From Pseudomonas sp. R84 (GTDB lineage: Bacteria > Pseudomonadota > Gammaproteobacteria > Pseudomonadales > Pseudomonadaceae), in assembly GCF_009834515.1 (NCBI RefSeq), contig NZ_CP019426.1:1353501-1417500 (forward strand): 64,000 nt of DNA. The letters run 5' to 3'. This document shows positions 35,133 to 48,323 of this stretch, in pieces. The notes under the pieces were generated by a model. That model was not told where the DNA came from. It saw only the letters and a program-made list of their open reading frames with translations, and searched no databases. The translations under genes and the position numbers were made by a program. How positions within the stretch are numbered: the first letter of the stretch is position 1; the number at the start of each line of letters is the position of its first letter.

Positions 35133-35411
35133 ATGCGCAGTCCTTACTGGTTGTTTCTCGTTTTGCTCTTGCTACTGGCCGGTCTGCAGTACCGCCTGTG
35201 GGTGGGCAATGGCAGTCTGGCGCAAGTCGCCGAGCTGAATCAGCAGATTGCTGATCAACACGCCGAGAACGAAGGTTTGCTGGAGCGCAACCGAGTGATG
35301 GACGCTGAAGTCAGCGAGTTGAAAAAGGGCATGGAGACCGTTGAAGAGCGGGCTCGTCACGAACTGGGCATGGTCAAGGACGGCGAAACCCTTTACCAGT
35401 TGGCCCAATGA
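35133..35411 (+). CDS. ftsB: Cell division protein FtsB
   Basis: A bitopic divisome protein that forms the FtsQLB complex. The 92-residue product has a short N-terminus, one transmembrane helix (about residues 4-22, YWLFLVLLLLLAGLQYRLWV) and a periplasmic coiled coil (about 28-70). Near the end ERARHELGMVKDGETLYQ matches the family's conserved C-terminal motif. It overlaps ispD by 4 bp, the usual ftsB-ispD pairing. Confidence 0.93.
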   Translation: MRSPYWLFLVLLLLLAGLQYRLWVGNGSLAQVAELNQQIADQHAENEGLLERNRVMDAEVSELKKGMETVEERARHELGMVKDGETLYQLAQ

Positions 35412-36115
35412 TCAATTCCCTGCCGGCCTTCTGGGCCGTGATTCCTGCCGCGGGCATCGGTGCCCGAATGGCCGCGGACCGTCCCAAGCAATACCTGCAA
35501 CTGGGCGGGCGCACAATTCTCGAACACAGCCTCGGCTGTTTCCTCGATCACCCAAGCCTTAAAGGGCTGGTGGTCAGTCTTGCGGTTGATGATCCTTACT
35601 GGCCGAACCTGGCCTGCGTCAGCGATCCGCGAATTCAACGCGTTGAAGGCGGGGCCGAGCGCTCCGGCTCGGTACTCAATGCCTTGCTGCATTTGCATGC
35701 GCAGGGTGCCGATGATGAGGATTGGGTGCTGGTGCACGATGCGGCACGGCCGAATCTGAGTCGTGAAGATCTCGACAAGTTACTGGATGAGCTGGCGGAT
35801 GATCCGGTGGGCGGTTTGCTCGCGGTGCCGGCGCGCGACACGTTGAAGCGGGTCGACAAGCACGGTCGGGTTGTTGAGACAGTGGATCGCAGCGTGATCT
35901 GGCAGGCGTATACGCCGCAGATGTTCCGCCTGGGTGCGTTGCATCGGGCGCTGGCGGACAGTCTGGTTGCTGATGCTGTGATTACCGATGAGGCTTCGGC
36001 TATGGAGTGGGCAGGTCTCAAGCCGCGTCTGATTGAAGGGCGGGCGGATAACCTCAAGGTGACCCGGCCTGAAGATCTGGAGTGGTTGCGCCAGCGTTGG
36101 GCGAATCGCCGCTGA
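35408..36115 (+). CDS. ispD: 2-C-methyl-D-erythritol 4-phosphate cytidylyltransferase
   Basis: The third step of the MEP isoprenoid pathway. The 235-residue product has the CTP-binding region VIPAAGIGARMAADRPKQYL, VLVHDAARPNLS and a TPQMFRLGAL stretch, all typical of IspD. It overlaps ftsB. ispF follows 3.3 kb away, with the formaldehyde genes inserted between them. Confidence 0.96.
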   Translation: MINSLPAFWAVIPAAGIGARMAADRPKQYLQLGGRTILEHSLGCFLDHPSLKGLVVSLAVDDPYWPNLACVSDPRIQRVEGGAERSGSVLNALLHLHAQGADDEDWVLVHDAARPNLSREDLDKLLDELADDPVGGLLAVPARDTLKRVDKHGRVVETVDRSVIWQAYTPQMFRLGALHRALADSLVADAVITDEASAMEWAGLKPRLIEGRADNLKVTRPEDLEWLRQRWANRR

Positions 36116-36140
36116 GTGCAGTGGCGCTTTTCTGATTGCA

Positions 36141-36233
36141 TTCGTGAGCAGGCTCGCTCCCACATTTGATTTGCGCCTGACCCCAAATTTGCATTCACCG
36201 CCGATCCCCTGTGGGAGCGAGCCTGCTCGCGAA
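36141..36233. repeat. Inside-out REP pair
   Basis: Two REP arms lie in the gap between ispD and the LysR gene, but in the opposite order to the other copies: first TTCGTGAGCAGGCTCGCTCC, then GTGGGAGCGAGCCTGCTCGC. Thus their conserved 5' ends face each other. The first arm has a base change (TTCGTG for TTCGCG). Confidence 0.85.
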
Positions 36234-36258
36234 AGCGATAGTTCAGGCAACCCATCAC

Positions 36259-38384
<2,126 letters not shown>

Positions 38385-38391
38385 AAGCAGC

Positions 38392-38473
38392 CCCAAGTTA
38401 CAAGCTTCAAGCTGCAAGCAAAGGCGCTTTTGCCTTTTCTTGAAGCTCGAAGCTTGCCACTTGCAGCTGGGAG
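38392..38473. repeat. Imperfect inverted AAGCTTCAAGCTGCAAGC repeat between frmA and fghA
   Basis: The 96 bp gap is filled by AAGCTTCAAGCTGCAAGC and a facing GAAGCTCGAAGCTTG with TTGCAGCT, so the transcript can fold back on itself. Dispersed repeats of this AGCTTCAAGCTGCAAG type are common between Pseudomonas genes. They are distinct from the REPINs. Confidence 0.6.
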
Positions 38474-38480
38474 AATCCCC

Positions 38481-39326
38481 ATGAGTCTGGAAAACATCTC
38501 CTGTCAGAAAAGTTTCGGCGGTTGGCACAAGCGTTATCGCCATCGCTCCGACGTGCTCGGTTGCGACATGGTGTTCGCCGTCTACCTGCCACCGCAAGCG
38601 GAGCAGGGCAGCAAGCTGCCGGTGTTGTACTGGTTGTCGGGCCTGACCTGCACCGATGAGAACTTCATGCAGAAGGCCGGCGCGATGCGCATGGCTGCCG
38701 AACTGGGTTTGATCATCGTTGCGCCGGACACCAGTCCGCGCGGTCCTGATGTGCCGGGCGATCCGGATGGCGCGTGGGATTTCGGCCTCGGCGCCGGGTT
38801 CTATCTGAATGCCACGCAGGAACCTTGGTCGCGCCACTATCGGATGCATGACTATGTCGTGCAGGAATTGCCTTCGCTGGTTGAAGCGCATTTCCCAGCT
38901 TCTGATAAACGCAGCATCAGCGGCCACTCGATGGGCGGCCACGGAGCGTTGGTCTGCGCATTGCGAAATCCAGGGCGCTATCAATCGGTGTCGGCGTTCT
39001 CGCCGATCAACAACCCGATGGATTGCCCATGGGGTCAAAAAGCGTTCTCGCGTTACCTGGGCGAAGATCGTTCGAAGTGGAAAGAGTGGGATGCCTGTGC
39101 GCTGATCGCCGAAGTGGACGAAAAACTGCCGCTGCTGGTCGATCAAGGCGATCGCGACGACTTCCTCGCCACTCAGCTCAAACCTGAAGCCTTGCAACAA
39201 GCGGCAAAACAAGCGGGCCATCCGCTGACATTGCGCCTGCAACCGGGCTACGACCACAGCTATTTCTTCATCTCAAGCTTCATAGACGACCACTTGCAGC
39301 ATCACGCACGCGCCCTGCGCGGTTAA
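38481..39326 (+). CDS. fghA: S-formylglutathione hydrolase
   Basis: Releases formate and glutathione in formaldehyde detoxification. The 281-residue alpha/beta hydrolase has [15 protein letters not shown] with the nucleophilic Ser, [11 protein letters not shown] (Asp) and [13 protein letters not shown] (His), matching esterase D/FrmB. It partners with frmA upstream. The TAA stop overlaps an in-frame ATG of the ispF reading frame. Confidence 0.95.
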   Translation: MSLENISCQKSFGGWHKRYRHRSDVLGCDMVFAVYLPPQAEQGSKLPVLYWLSGLTCTDENFMQKAGAMRMAAELGLIIVAPDTSPRGPDVPGDPDGAWDFGLGAGFYLNATQEPWSRHYRMHDYVVQELPSLVEAHFPASDKRSISGHSMGGHGALVCALRNPGRYQSVSAFSPINNPMDCPWGQKAFSRYLGEDRSKWKEWDACALIAEVDEKLPLLVDQGDRDDFLATQLKPEALQQAAKQAGHPLTLRLQPGYDHSYFFISSFIDDHLQHHARALRG

Positions 39327-39339
39327 TGCAGGTAGAATC

Positions 39340-39370
39340 ACGCCCTGACAAAAATCGGGGCGTTTTTTTT
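39340..39370 (+). terminator. Terminator abutting the ispF start
   Basis: ACGCCC and GGGGCGT form a short stem followed by eight T residues, ending at the base before the ispF ATG. It ends the frmA-fghA transcript. Its 3' arm holds the only plausible ribosome binding site (GGGGCG) of ispF. Confidence 0.8.
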
Positions 39371-39844
39371 ATGCGTATTGGCCACGGCTATGATGTGCAC
39401 CGTTTCGCTGAAGGCGATTTCATCACTCTGGGCGGCGTGCGCATTGCACACAGCTTCGGGCTGCTCGCTCATTCCGACGGTGACGTCCTGCTGCACGCCT
39501 TGAGCGATGCCTTGCTCGGCGCTGCGGCGCTGGGTGATATCGGCAAACACTTCCCGGACACCGACCCGCAATTCAAGGGCGCCGACAGCCGTGCGCTGCT
39601 GCGGCATGTGGTCGCACTGATCCACGCCAAAGGCTGGAAAGTCGGCAACGTCGACAACACCATCGTTGCCCAGGCGCCGAAAATGGCCCCGCATATCGAA
39701 TCGATGCGCGCGCTGATCGCGGCGGATCTTCAAGTTGAGTTGGATCAAGTGAACGTGAAAGCTACCACCACCGAAAAGCTTGGCTTTGTCGGTCGCGAAG
39801 AAGGCATTGCCGTGCACTCCGTTGCCTTGTTGCTGCGCGCATGA
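39371..39844 (+). CDS. ispF: 2-C-methyl-D-erythritol 2,4-cyclodiphosphate synthase
   Basis: The fifth step of the MEP pathway. The 157-residue product begins [16 protein letters not shown] with the zinc-binding Asp-x-His, then [18 protein letters not shown] and, near the end, [13 protein letters not shown]. The usual start is 39371, but no clear Shine-Dalgarno lies before it apart from GGGGCG inside a terminator stem. An ATG at 39326, overlapping the fghA stop, would add 15 residues. It overlaps truD by 4 bp. Confidence 0.95.
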   Translation: MRIGHGYDVHRFAEGDFITLGGVRIAHSFGLLAHSDGDVLLHALSDALLGAAALGDIGKHFPDTDPQFKGADSRALLRHVVALIHAKGWKVGNVDNTIVAQAPKMAPHIESMRALIAADLQVELDQVNVKATTTEKLGFVGREEGIAVHSVALLLRA

Positions 39845-40886
39845 ATGAACTGCAATTGCTCGGCCCACGGGCCTATGGCGAACCCCTCGGCAGTGCGGTA
39901 CTGAAAGCCATCGCTGAAGATTTTCAGGTCGATGAAGTCCTCGATATCCCGTTTAGCGGCGACGGTGAACACCTGTGGATCTGGGTCGAGAAACGCGGCC
40001 TCAACACTGAAGAAGCCGCACGGCGTATCGCCAAGGCCGCCGGCGTGCCATTGCGCACCGTCAGCTATGCCGGCCTCAAGGATCGTCAGGCGCTGACCCG
40101 CCAATGGTTCAGCGTGCAATTGCCGGGCAAGGCCGATCCGGACCTGTCGGCGGCGGAAAACGACACGCTGAAAATCCTCAAGACCACTCGCCACAAGCGC
40201 AAGCTGCAACGCGGCGCGCATTCGGCCAATGGTTTCACCTTGCGCCTGACTCAGTTCACTGGCGACAGAGACGCGATTGAACAGCGTCTGCAACTGATCG
40301 CCAAGCAAGGCATCCCCAATTATTTCGGCGCCCAGCGTTTCGGCCATGACGGCGGCAACGTCGTTGATGCGCGTGCGTGGGCGGCGCGCAAAGCCTTGCC
40401 GGAGCAGCGCAATGTGCGTTCGCGCCTGCTCTCTACCGCGCGCAGCTTCCTGTTCAACAAAGTACTGGCGGCGCGTGTTGCCGATGGTACTTGGCAAAAA
40501 GCTCAGGTCGGCGATTTGCTGGCGTTCACCGACAGCCGTAGTTTTTTTCCGGCCGGTGAAGCTGAATGCAGCGACCCGCGTCTGGCGATTCTCGATCTGC
40601 ACCCGACCGGTCCGCAGTGGGGCGAAGGTGACTCGCCGACCGCGGGCGTTGTCCATGATCTGGAGCAGGCGATTGCCGCCGATGAAGCAGAGCTGCGCGA
40701 TTGGTTGATTAACGCCGGTATGAGTCACGAACGTCGCATCCTGCGGCTGCCCATTGGCGGGTTGACGTGGCATTATCCCCAGCCTGACATTCTGCAACTG
40801 GAATTCGTCCTCCCGGCCGGATGCTTCGCTACCGTATTGGTGCGCGAACTCGTTGATCTGGTGCCGGTGGGGCAGACGGACAGCCC

Positions 40887-40899
<13 letters not shown>
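39841..40899 (+). CDS. truD: tRNA pseudouridine(13) synthase
   Basis: Isomerises U13 in tRNA-Glu. The 352-residue product has the family active-site segment [17 protein letters not shown] with the catalytic Asp, then [18 protein letters not shown], and [16 protein letters not shown] in the C-terminal part. It overlaps ispF by 4 bp and surE by 13 bp, so these genes are co-translated. Confidence 0.95.
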
Positions 40900-42313
<1,414 letters not shown>

Positions 42314-42525
42314 GCATTTGTTTACGCGCGCTGAATTCCTTTCGTTCGCCTGTGTCTTACTCCGGCAGCGATGGTTTAAACGCAGCAGACTGTCCACTTG
42401 CAAACGTGTGCGCGACGCGATTTCGCTTCATTAAAGGTAAAGCCGATTCGGCCCGTTATACTTGCGACACCTGATGCCGGCATCCGGCATTTCACATTTT
42501 TCAGCCACCACAAAGGGAGCGGCGG

Positions 42526-43407
42526 GTGAGTCTCACAGTCATTGCGCAGCGTATGGGTAACACGAGCTTTCAGCGCCTGGTGACTGGCCTTGTCTTGAGC
42601 ACCTTGCTGGTCGGTTGCTCCAGCACCAAATCGAGCAATGTCCGGGTGGTCGATCGCAACAGCGCGGTGGCCCAGCGTCCTACGGTGACGACCGGGCAGT
42701 ATGTAGTCCGTCCCGGAGATACGATGTTTTCGATCGCATTTCGCTACGGCTGGGACTACAAAGCCCTCGCTGCCCGGAACAATATTCCTACGCCGTATAC
42801 GATCCATCCGGGTCAGACAATTCGCTTCGATGGCCGTACCGGTTCAACGCCGACGGCGGTGGTGAGCAACAGCAGTTCTTCGCCTTCTTCGTCGAGCAAA
42901 ACCACGGTAATCCGGCGTCAGGCAAATGGCACGACGACCACCACAACCACGGGTTCTGCTGGCAGTTCTGCGGGCGTTGCACCGTCCGTCGCCAACAAGC
43001 AGGCACCTGCTCCACTGCCTCCTGCAGGCCCGGCCCCGACCGGCTGGGGATGGCCATCTAATGGCATTCTGATTGGAAAATTCTCTTCAAACGGTAGTTT
43101 GAATAAAGGAATTGATATCGCCGGAGATTTGGGACAGCCTGTTTTAGCTGCGTCTGATGGGACGGTGGTATACGCCGGGAGTGGCTTAAGGGGCTACGGC
43201 GAATTAGTCATCATCAAACACAGCGAAACCTACGTCAGTGCCTACGGCCATAACCGCAGGCTGTTGGTTCGGGAGGGACAGCAGGTCAAGGTCGGACAGA
43301 CAATTGCCGAAATGGGGTCAACGGGTACAGACCGGGTGAAACTGCATTTTGAGATTCGCCGCCAAGGTAAACCTGTGGATCCGTTGCAGTTCCTGCCAAG
43401 ACGTTGA
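42526..43407 (+). CDS. nlpD: Lipoprotein NlpD: LysM and degenerate LytM domains
   Basis: An outer-membrane lipoprotein that activates the amidase AmiC at the septum. The 293-residue precursor starts at GTG (42526). It has a lipobox LLVGC near residue 32, LysM at about 60-103 (YVVRPGDTMFSIAFRYGW), a Ser/Thr-rich linker at about 105-165, and a C-terminal LytM/M23 fold at about 175-290. The first metal-binding His of active M23 enzymes is replaced (LNKGIDIAG has Asn where His is usual), so it is an activator rather than a hydrolase. The main rpoS promoter usually lies inside this gene. Confidence 0.93.
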   Translation: MSLTVIAQRMGNTSFQRLVTGLVLSTLLVGCSSTKSSNVRVVDRNSAVAQRPTVTTGQYVVRPGDTMFSIAFRYGWDYKALAARNNIPTPYTIHPGQTIRFDGRTGSTPTAVVSNSSSSPSSSSKTTVIRRQANGTTTTTTTGSAGSSAGVAPSVANKQAPAPLPPAGPAPTGWGWPSNGILIGKFSSNGSLNKGIDIAGDLGQPVLAASDGTVVYAGSGLRGYGELVIIKHSETYVSAYGHNRRLLVREGQQVKVGQTIAEMGSTGTDRVKLHFEIRRQGKPVDPLQFLPRR

Positions 43408-43513
43408 TTTGTAAGCCAGCCTGTTCCGTCGCGTAGAGGGGACAGGCTCCAGCGCTGCCAAGGATAAAGGCGTCGCTTGAGCTTGGGGTCGAACTCACCA
43501 AAGGACTATAACA

Positions 43514-44524
43514 ATGGCTCTCAGTAAAGAAGTGCCGGAGTTTGACATCGACGATGAGGTTCTCCTTATGGAGGCCGGCATCGATTCGGAATCTTCGATG
43601 TCGAATGATGAAGGGGCTGCTCCACCTTCCGTTCGTTCCAAATCCAAACACTCCGCTTCACTTAAACAACATAAGTACATCGATTACACGCGTGCACTTG
43701 ATGCCACGCAGTTGTATCTCAACGAAATCGGTTTTTCCCCATTGCTCTCCCCGGAGGAAGAAGTTCATTTTGCGCGCTTGTCGCAAAGTGGCGATCCGGC
43801 CGGGCGCAAGCGCATGATTGAAAGTAACCTGCGGCTGGTGGTAAAAATCGCCCGGCGTTACGTCAATCGGGGGCTGTCGCTGCTGGATCTGATCGAAGAG
43901 GGCAACCTCGGGCTGATCCGGGCGGTGGAAAAGTTCGATCCCGAGCGCGGCTTCCGCTTCTCGACCTACGCGACCTGGTGGATTCGTCAGACCATCGAGC
44001 GCGCGATCATGAATCAGACCCGGACCATCCGGTTGCCGATCCATGTGGTCAAGGAGCTCAACGTGTACCTGCGGGCTGCACGGGAGCTGACGCAAAAACT
44101 CGACCACGAACCTTCACCCGAAGAAATCGCCAACCTGCTGGAAAAACCGGTGGGGGAGGTCAAGCGCATGCTGGGCCTGAACGAGCGGGTTTCTTCGGTC
44201 GACGTCTCGCTGGGTCCGGATTCGGATAAAACCCTGCTGGACACCCTCACCGATGATCGCCCGACTGATCCTTGTGAACTGCTGCAGGATGACGACCTGT
44301 CGCAGAGCATCGATCAATGGCTGTCGGAGCTGACCGACAAGCAGCGCGAAGTGGTTGTACGCCGCTTCGGCCTGCGCGGTCATGAGAGCAGTACGCTGGA
44401 AGATGTAGGCCTGGAGATCGGCCTGACCCGGGAACGGGTACGGCAGATCCAGGTGGAGGGCCTCAAGCGCCTTCGTGAAATCCTCGAGAAGAATGGCCTG
44501 TCGAGCGAGTCGCTGTTTCAGTAA
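43514..44524 (+). CDS. rpoS: RNA polymerase sigma factor RpoS
   Basis: The stationary-phase and general-stress sigma factor. The 336-residue product has region 1.2 ([15 protein letters not shown]), region 2 ([20 protein letters not shown] and [14 protein letters not shown]), region 3 and region 4 with the helix-turn-helix [16 protein letters not shown]. The acidic N-terminus ([15 protein letters not shown]) is the Pseudomonas form. It is followed by a terminator and then rsmZ. Confidence 0.98.
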   Translation: MALSKEVPEFDIDDEVLLMEAGIDSESSMSNDEGAAPPSVRSKSKHSASLKQHKYIDYTRALDATQLYLNEIGFSPLLSPEEEVHFARLSQSGDPAGRKRMIESNLRLVVKIARRYVNRGLSLLDLIEEGNLGLIRAVEKFDPERGFRFSTYATWWIRQTIERAIMNQTRTIRLPIHVVKELNVYLRAARELTQKLDHEPSPEEIANLLEKPVGEVKRMLGLNERVSSVDVSLGPDSDKTLLDTLTDDRPTDPCELLQDDDLSQSIDQWLSELTDKQREVVVRRFGLRGHESSTLEDVGLEIGLTRERVRQIQVEGLKRLREILEKNGLSSESLFQ

Positions 44525-44545
44525 GCGCCTCACACGTCCGCCCGC

Positions 44546-44575
44546 AAAAAGCCCCGACTGGTTCGGGGCTTTTTG
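44546..44575 (+). terminator. Terminator of rpoS
   Basis: AAAAAGCCCCGACTGG... pairs AAAAAGCCCCGA with TTCGGGGCTTTTT 22 bp after the rpoS stop: a classic intrinsic terminator. Confidence 0.92.
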
Positions 44576-44660
44576 TTGGCCTGGATTTGTTGGCTATCTC
44601 TTGCATCCCTGTTAACTGCCGGACGTACGGTCGGCAATTCCATCGTTTGTAGTCTCGCGC

Positions 44661-44678
44661 TGTAAGCCTTGGCTTACT
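44661..44678 (+). promoter_or_regulatory. GacA upstream activating sequence of rsmZ
   Basis: TGTAAGCCTTGGCTTACT matches the conserved TGTAAGN6CTTACA-type palindrome that GacA needs to activate rsm small RNA genes. Its centre lies about 181 bp before the predicted rsmZ start, the distance known for Pseudomonas rsmZ. The 527 bp rpoS-fdxA gap holds this site, rsmZ and terminators; otherwise it is AT-rich with no gene. Confidence 0.85.
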
Positions 44679-44850
44679 CTTTCGTAAGTGTTCACTATTT
44701 TTACAAGACGGCAGACGTCGATTAGCTTCGGTGTTCTTATTTAACTTATTGATTTATATATTTATTTTTTAATGTGAAGTGCTTATTACAGCGCTTCTGC
44801 GGTCTCCGTGCCGATTGCTCTGGCCGGGGAATTCTCTAGTATCTGGGTTG

Positions 44851-44980
44851 TGTCGACGGACAGACACGCCCTTCAAGGAAGAGGGGAATGGACATCGCAG
44901 GACGCGATTCATCAGGACGATGAAAAGGAATACAGGGAATAGGGAAAAAATGTGGGCGGGTCATACCGCCCCTTTTTTTT
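44851..44980 (+). ncRNA. rsmZ: Small regulatory RNA RsmZ
   Basis: A decoy RNA that binds RsmA/RsmE and frees target mRNAs for translation under Gac control. It lies between rpoS and fdxA, its standard place. It starts TGTCGACGGACAGACACGCC and has at least six GGA motifs, several in hairpin loops (for example TCGCAGGACGCGA and TCATCAGGACGATGA). It ends in GGGCGG-GTCATA-CCGCCC with eight T. A -10-like CTAGTAT lies about 10 bp upstream of the predicted start. Confidence 0.92.
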
Positions 44981-45005
44981 GCCCGCAGAAAAGCAAAATG
45001 CGGAA

Positions 45006-45034
45006 AGCAAAAAGGCCCGCAAGGGGCCTTTTCA
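45006..45034 (-). terminator. Terminator of fdxA
   Basis: AAAAAGGCCCGC-AA-GGGGCCTTTT (with a mismatch near the loop) lies about 20 bp after the fdxA stop. It is A/T-flanked on both sides, so it can act in both directions between rsmZ and fdxA. Confidence 0.8.
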
Positions 45035-45051
45035 TTCGAGCGCGTGGCAGA

Positions 45052-45375
45052 TCAGCGTTCGAGATCTTTGATCTTGCCTTTGACGCCATCCCACTCTTCG
45101 GCATCCGGCAGCGATTCTTTCTTCTCGGTGATGTTCGGCCAGATTTCAGCCAGATCAACGTTCAGTTGAATGAACTCCTGCATCTCTTCCGGAACTTCGT
45201 CCTCGGAGAAGATAGCTACAGCCGGGCATTCCGGTTCGCACAGGGCGCAGTCGATGCACTCATCCGGGTGAATCACCAGGAAGTTCGGGCCTTCGTAAAA
45301 GCAGTCCACCGGACAGACTTCTACGCAGTCGGTGTACTTGCACTTGATGCAGTTGTCGGTGACGACGAAGGTCAT
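45052..45375 (-). CDS. fdxA: Seven-iron ferredoxin (3Fe-4S and 4Fe-4S)
   Basis: A low-potential electron carrier of the FdxA type. The 107-residue product starts [20 protein letters not shown], followed by CPVDCFYEG and [17 protein letters not shown], with cysteine spacing of a 3Fe-4S plus a 4Fe-4S cluster. A C-terminal extension typical of proteobacterial FdxA ends the chain. The ATG at 45373-45375 gives the family N-terminus; an upstream reading adds unrelated basic residues. Its neighbours rpoS/rsmZ and mutS are conserved. Confidence 0.96.
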   Translation of the reverse strand: MTFVVTDNCIKCKYTDCVEVCPVDCFYEGPNFLVIHPDECIDCALCEPECPAVAIFSEDEVPEEMQEFIQLNVDLAEIWPNITEKKESLPDAEEWDGVKGKIKDLER

Positions 45376-45538
45376 TTCTAATTTTCTCCTCAGGCGGCGG
45401 CAGCGTTGCCCCTTCACGGTTGGGGTCGCCAGGTTCGGGAGCGATATCTGCTGGCCAGGCTATTAGCCAGCAGCATCCCAAACCGCGCGAGATTCTAACA
45501 GCTTGAAGCCGTTTGCGTTATATCCGCTTCTTCAGTGC

Positions 45539-48121
45539 TTATATCCGGTTCTTCAGTGCATAGAGCATTTCGAGCGCACGACGCGGGGTCAGGTCATCCA
45601 GATCCAGTTTAGCCAGCTCATCAAGCACGGGGTGCGGCAGGCTGGCGAACATGTCGCTTTGTTGTGGCGTCGCCGGTTTGTCCTTGGCGGCGGGTTTCGG
45701 CGCTTCATGCGGCAAAGCGGTTTCTTCCAGTCGGCTCAGGTGCTCGCGGGCACGCACGATCACTTCGCTCGGCACACCGGCCAGTTGCGCTACTGCCAGA
45801 CCGTAACTCTGACTGGCAGGGCCGGGCAGCACGTGGTGCAGGAACACGATGCGTTCGTTGTGCTCGGTGGCGTTGAGGTGGACGTTGGCCACCAGTGGCT
45901 CAGCTTCCGGCAACACGGTCAGTTCGAAGTAGTGCGTAGCGAACAGCGTATAGGCGCGCAAATGAGCCAGGCGCTCGGCTGCAGCCCAGGCCAGCGACAG
46001 GCCGTCAAAAGTGCTGGTGCCGCGACCGACTTCGTCCATCAGCACCAGGCTGCGCTCGGTGGCGTTGTGCAGGATGTTGGCGGTTTCGCTCATTTCGACC
46101 ATGAAGGTCGAACGGCCACCCGCGAGGTCATCGCTGGAGCCGATACGGGTGAAGATGCGGTCGACCAGCGACAGTTCGCAACTGGCTGCCGGTACGAAGC
46201 TGCCGATATGCGCCAGCAGCACGATCAGTGCGGTTTGGCGCATGTAGGTGGATTTACCGCCCATGTTCGGGCCGGTGATCACCAGCATGCGCGTGTTGTC
46301 ATCGAGGCTCAGGTCGTTGGCCACGAACGGCGTGGTCAGCACTTGCTCGACCACCGGGTGACGACCCTGGGAGATGCGCATGCACGGCTCGCTGACGAAG
46401 CGCGGGCAGTTCAGGTCGAGGTTCAGCGCACGCTCGGCAAGGTTGCTCAACACGTCGAGTTCGGCCAGCGCACCGGCGGTGTCCTGCAGCGGTGGCAACT
46501 GGCTGATCAGGTCCTCCAGCAGCGCTTCGTACAGCATCTTCTCGCGGGCGAGGGCGCGGCTCTTGGCCGACAGCGCCTTGTCTTCGAATTCTTTCAGCTC
46601 AGGCGTTATGAAGCGTTCGGCACCTTTCAGCGTCTGGCGACGGATGTAATCCGCCGGGGCGGATTCGGCCTGCTTGCTCGGCAGTTCGATGAAGTAGCCG
46701 TGAATGCGGTTGTAGCCGACTTTCAGATGGCTCAGGCCGGTGCGGGCTTTCTCGCGGGCTTCGAGATCGATGAGGAACTGACCGGCGTTTTCGCTCAGCG
46801 ATTGCAGTTCATCGAGTTCGCTGTCGTAACCGGTTTTCAACACGCCGCCGTCACGGATTACCGCCGGCGGGTTATCGATGATGGCTTTCTCCAGCAGCGC
46901 CGCCAGTTCCGGGTAAGTGCTGGTGGTGGTCGCCAGACCTTGCAGGTGCGGCGCTTCCAGATCGGTCATCGCCACTTGCAGTTCAGGCAGTGCGCCAAGG
47001 GCGTCGCGCAGCCGGGCAAGGTCACGAGGACGCGCGTTGCGCAGGCCGATTCGCGCGAGAATTCGCTCGATGTCGCCGATTTCCTTGAGCTGTGGTTGCA
47101 GCTTTTCGAAACGGTAGCGATCAAGCAGGCAAGTGATCGAGGTCTGGCGCGCCAGCAATACCGTCAGATCGCGCAACGGGCGATTCAACCAACGGGTCAG
47201 CAAGCGGCTGCCCATGGCGGTCTGGCAGCGATCGACCACCGATTGCAGGGTATTGTCGCGGCCACCGGCGAGGTTGGTGTCGAGTTCAAGATTGCGGCGG
47301 CTCGCACCGTCCAGCACCACGGTGTCATCCAGGCGTTCGTGGCGCAGGCTGCGCAGATGGGGCAGGGCGGTGCGCTGGGTTTCCTTGGCGTAGGCCAACA
47401 GGCAACCGGCAGCGCCGATGGCCAGGGTCAGGTTCTCGCAGCCAAAGCCCTTCAGGTCTTGGGTGGAGAACTGCTGGCAAAGGCTTTTCAGTGCTGAGTC
47501 ACGCTCGAAATCCCACGGCGCACGACGACTGACGCCACGGCGTTTTTCCGCTGGCAGGTCCCTCGGCCAGTCATCCGGGATCAGCAACTCAACCGGATTG
47601 ATCCGCTCCAGTTCCGCGAGCAGGTTCTCCCAGCCTTTGATTTCCGACACGCTGAAACTGCCGCTGGTGATGTCCAGCACGGCCAGACCGAACAGGCGCT
47701 CGTCACCCAGCAGGGCGGCAATCAGGTTGTCGCGGCGCTCATCGAGCAGCGCCTCATCACTGACCGTCCCAGGGGTGAGGATGCGCACTACCTGACGTTC
47801 CACCGGGCCTTTGCTGGTTGCCGGGTCGCCGACCTGCTCGCAGATCACCACCGACTCGCCAAGCTTCACCAGCTTCGCCAGATAGCCTTCAGCCGCGTGG
47901 TAAGGAATGCCACACATCGGAATCGCCTGCCCCGCCGACTGCCCGCGCGCGGTCAGCGTGATGTCGAGCAACTTGGCCGCCTTCTTCGCGTCTTCGTAGA
48001 AGATCTCGTAGAAGTCGCCCATGCGGTAGAACATCAGCTGATCCGGGTGCTGATTCTTCAGGCGCCAGTACTGCTGCATCATCGGAGTGTGGGAGGACAG
48101 GTCGGAGACGGCTTTATTCAT
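45539..48121 (-). CDS. mutS: DNA mismatch repair protein MutS
   Basis: Recognises mismatches and recruits MutL. The 860-residue product has the N-terminal mismatch-binding domain with [15 protein letters not shown] (F-x-E motif: FYEIF), the connector, core and clamp domains. The ATPase has [18 protein letters not shown] (Walker A) and [20 protein letters not shown] (Walker B and signature). The ATG at 48119-48121 is preferred; a TTG 15 bp upstream is possible and neither has a clear ribosome site. It marks the left border of the tailocin locus. Confidence 0.97.
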   Translation of the reverse strand: MNKAVSDLSSHTPMMQQYWRLKNQHPDQLMFYRMGDFYEIFYEDAKKAAKLLDITLTARGQSAGQAIPMCGIPYHAAEGYLAKLVKLGESVVICEQVGDPATSKGPVERQVVRILTPGTVSDEALLDERRDNLIAALLGDERLFGLAVLDITSGSFSVSEIKGWENLLAELERINPVELLIPDDWPRDLPAEKRRGVSRRAPWDFERDSALKSLCQQFSTQDLKGFGCENLTLAIGAAGCLLAYAKETQRTALPHLRSLRHERLDDTVVLDGASRRNLELDTNLAGGRDNTLQSVVDRCQTAMGSRLLTRWLNRPLRDLTVLLARQTSITCLLDRYRFEKLQPQLKEIGDIERILARIGLRNARPRDLARLRDALGALPELQVAMTDLEAPHLQGLATTTSTYPELAALLEKAIIDNPPAVIRDGGVLKTGYDSELDELQSLSENAGQFLIDLEAREKARTGLSHLKVGYNRIHGYFIELPSKQAESAPADYIRRQTLKGAERFITPELKEFEDKALSAKSRALAREKMLYEALLEDLISQLPPLQDTAGALAELDVLSNLAERALNLDLNCPRFVSEPCMRISQGRHPVVEQVLTTPFVANDLSLDDNTRMLVITGPNMGGKSTYMRQTALIVLLAHIGSFVPAASCELSLVDRIFTRIGSSDDLAGGRSTFMVEMSETANILHNATERSLVLMDEVGRGTSTFDGLSLAWAAAERLAHLRAYTLFATHYFELTVLPEAEPLVANVHLNATEHNERIVFLHHVLPGPASQSYGLAVAQLAGVPSEVIVRAREHLSRLEETALPHEAPKPAAKDKPATPQQSDMFASLPHPVLDELAKLDLDDLTPRRALEMLYALKNRI

Positions 48122-48261
48122 CGGATTGTCAGGCAACTCGTTAAAAGATGTAGGGCAAAAGCGGGGGCATCAGCCAGGCTTTCGCGCGATGGGCGCAAGG
48201 TTACCATGGGCGGTCTGCCGGACGCAGGCATCGCAGCCGGGTGACGGTTTTCTTCACCGAA

Positions 48262-48300
48262 AGGTGTATTTATGCACGATTTATGCAAATCAGCATTTGT
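48262..48300 (+). promoter_or_regulatory. Putative autoregulatory operator of the tailocin repressor
   Basis: Direct copies of TTATGCA (in ATTTATGCACGATTTATGCA) and the inverted CAAAT-CAGC-ATTTG lie 25-60 bp before the repressor start. Similar ATGCAT half-sites occur in the downstream tailocin promoter, so the repressor probably binds both. Confidence 0.5.
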
Positions 48301-48323
48301 CTTCATTAAAAACTTCAAGCACT

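Noticed and set aside
44779..45381. 200-codon plus-strand frame across rsmZ and fdxA
   Set aside because: It runs through the rsmZ terminator and antisense to the ferredoxin; no coding evidence.
45503..47497. 664-codon plus-strand frame opposite mutS
   Set aside because: Antisense to MutS, which has intact Walker motifs.
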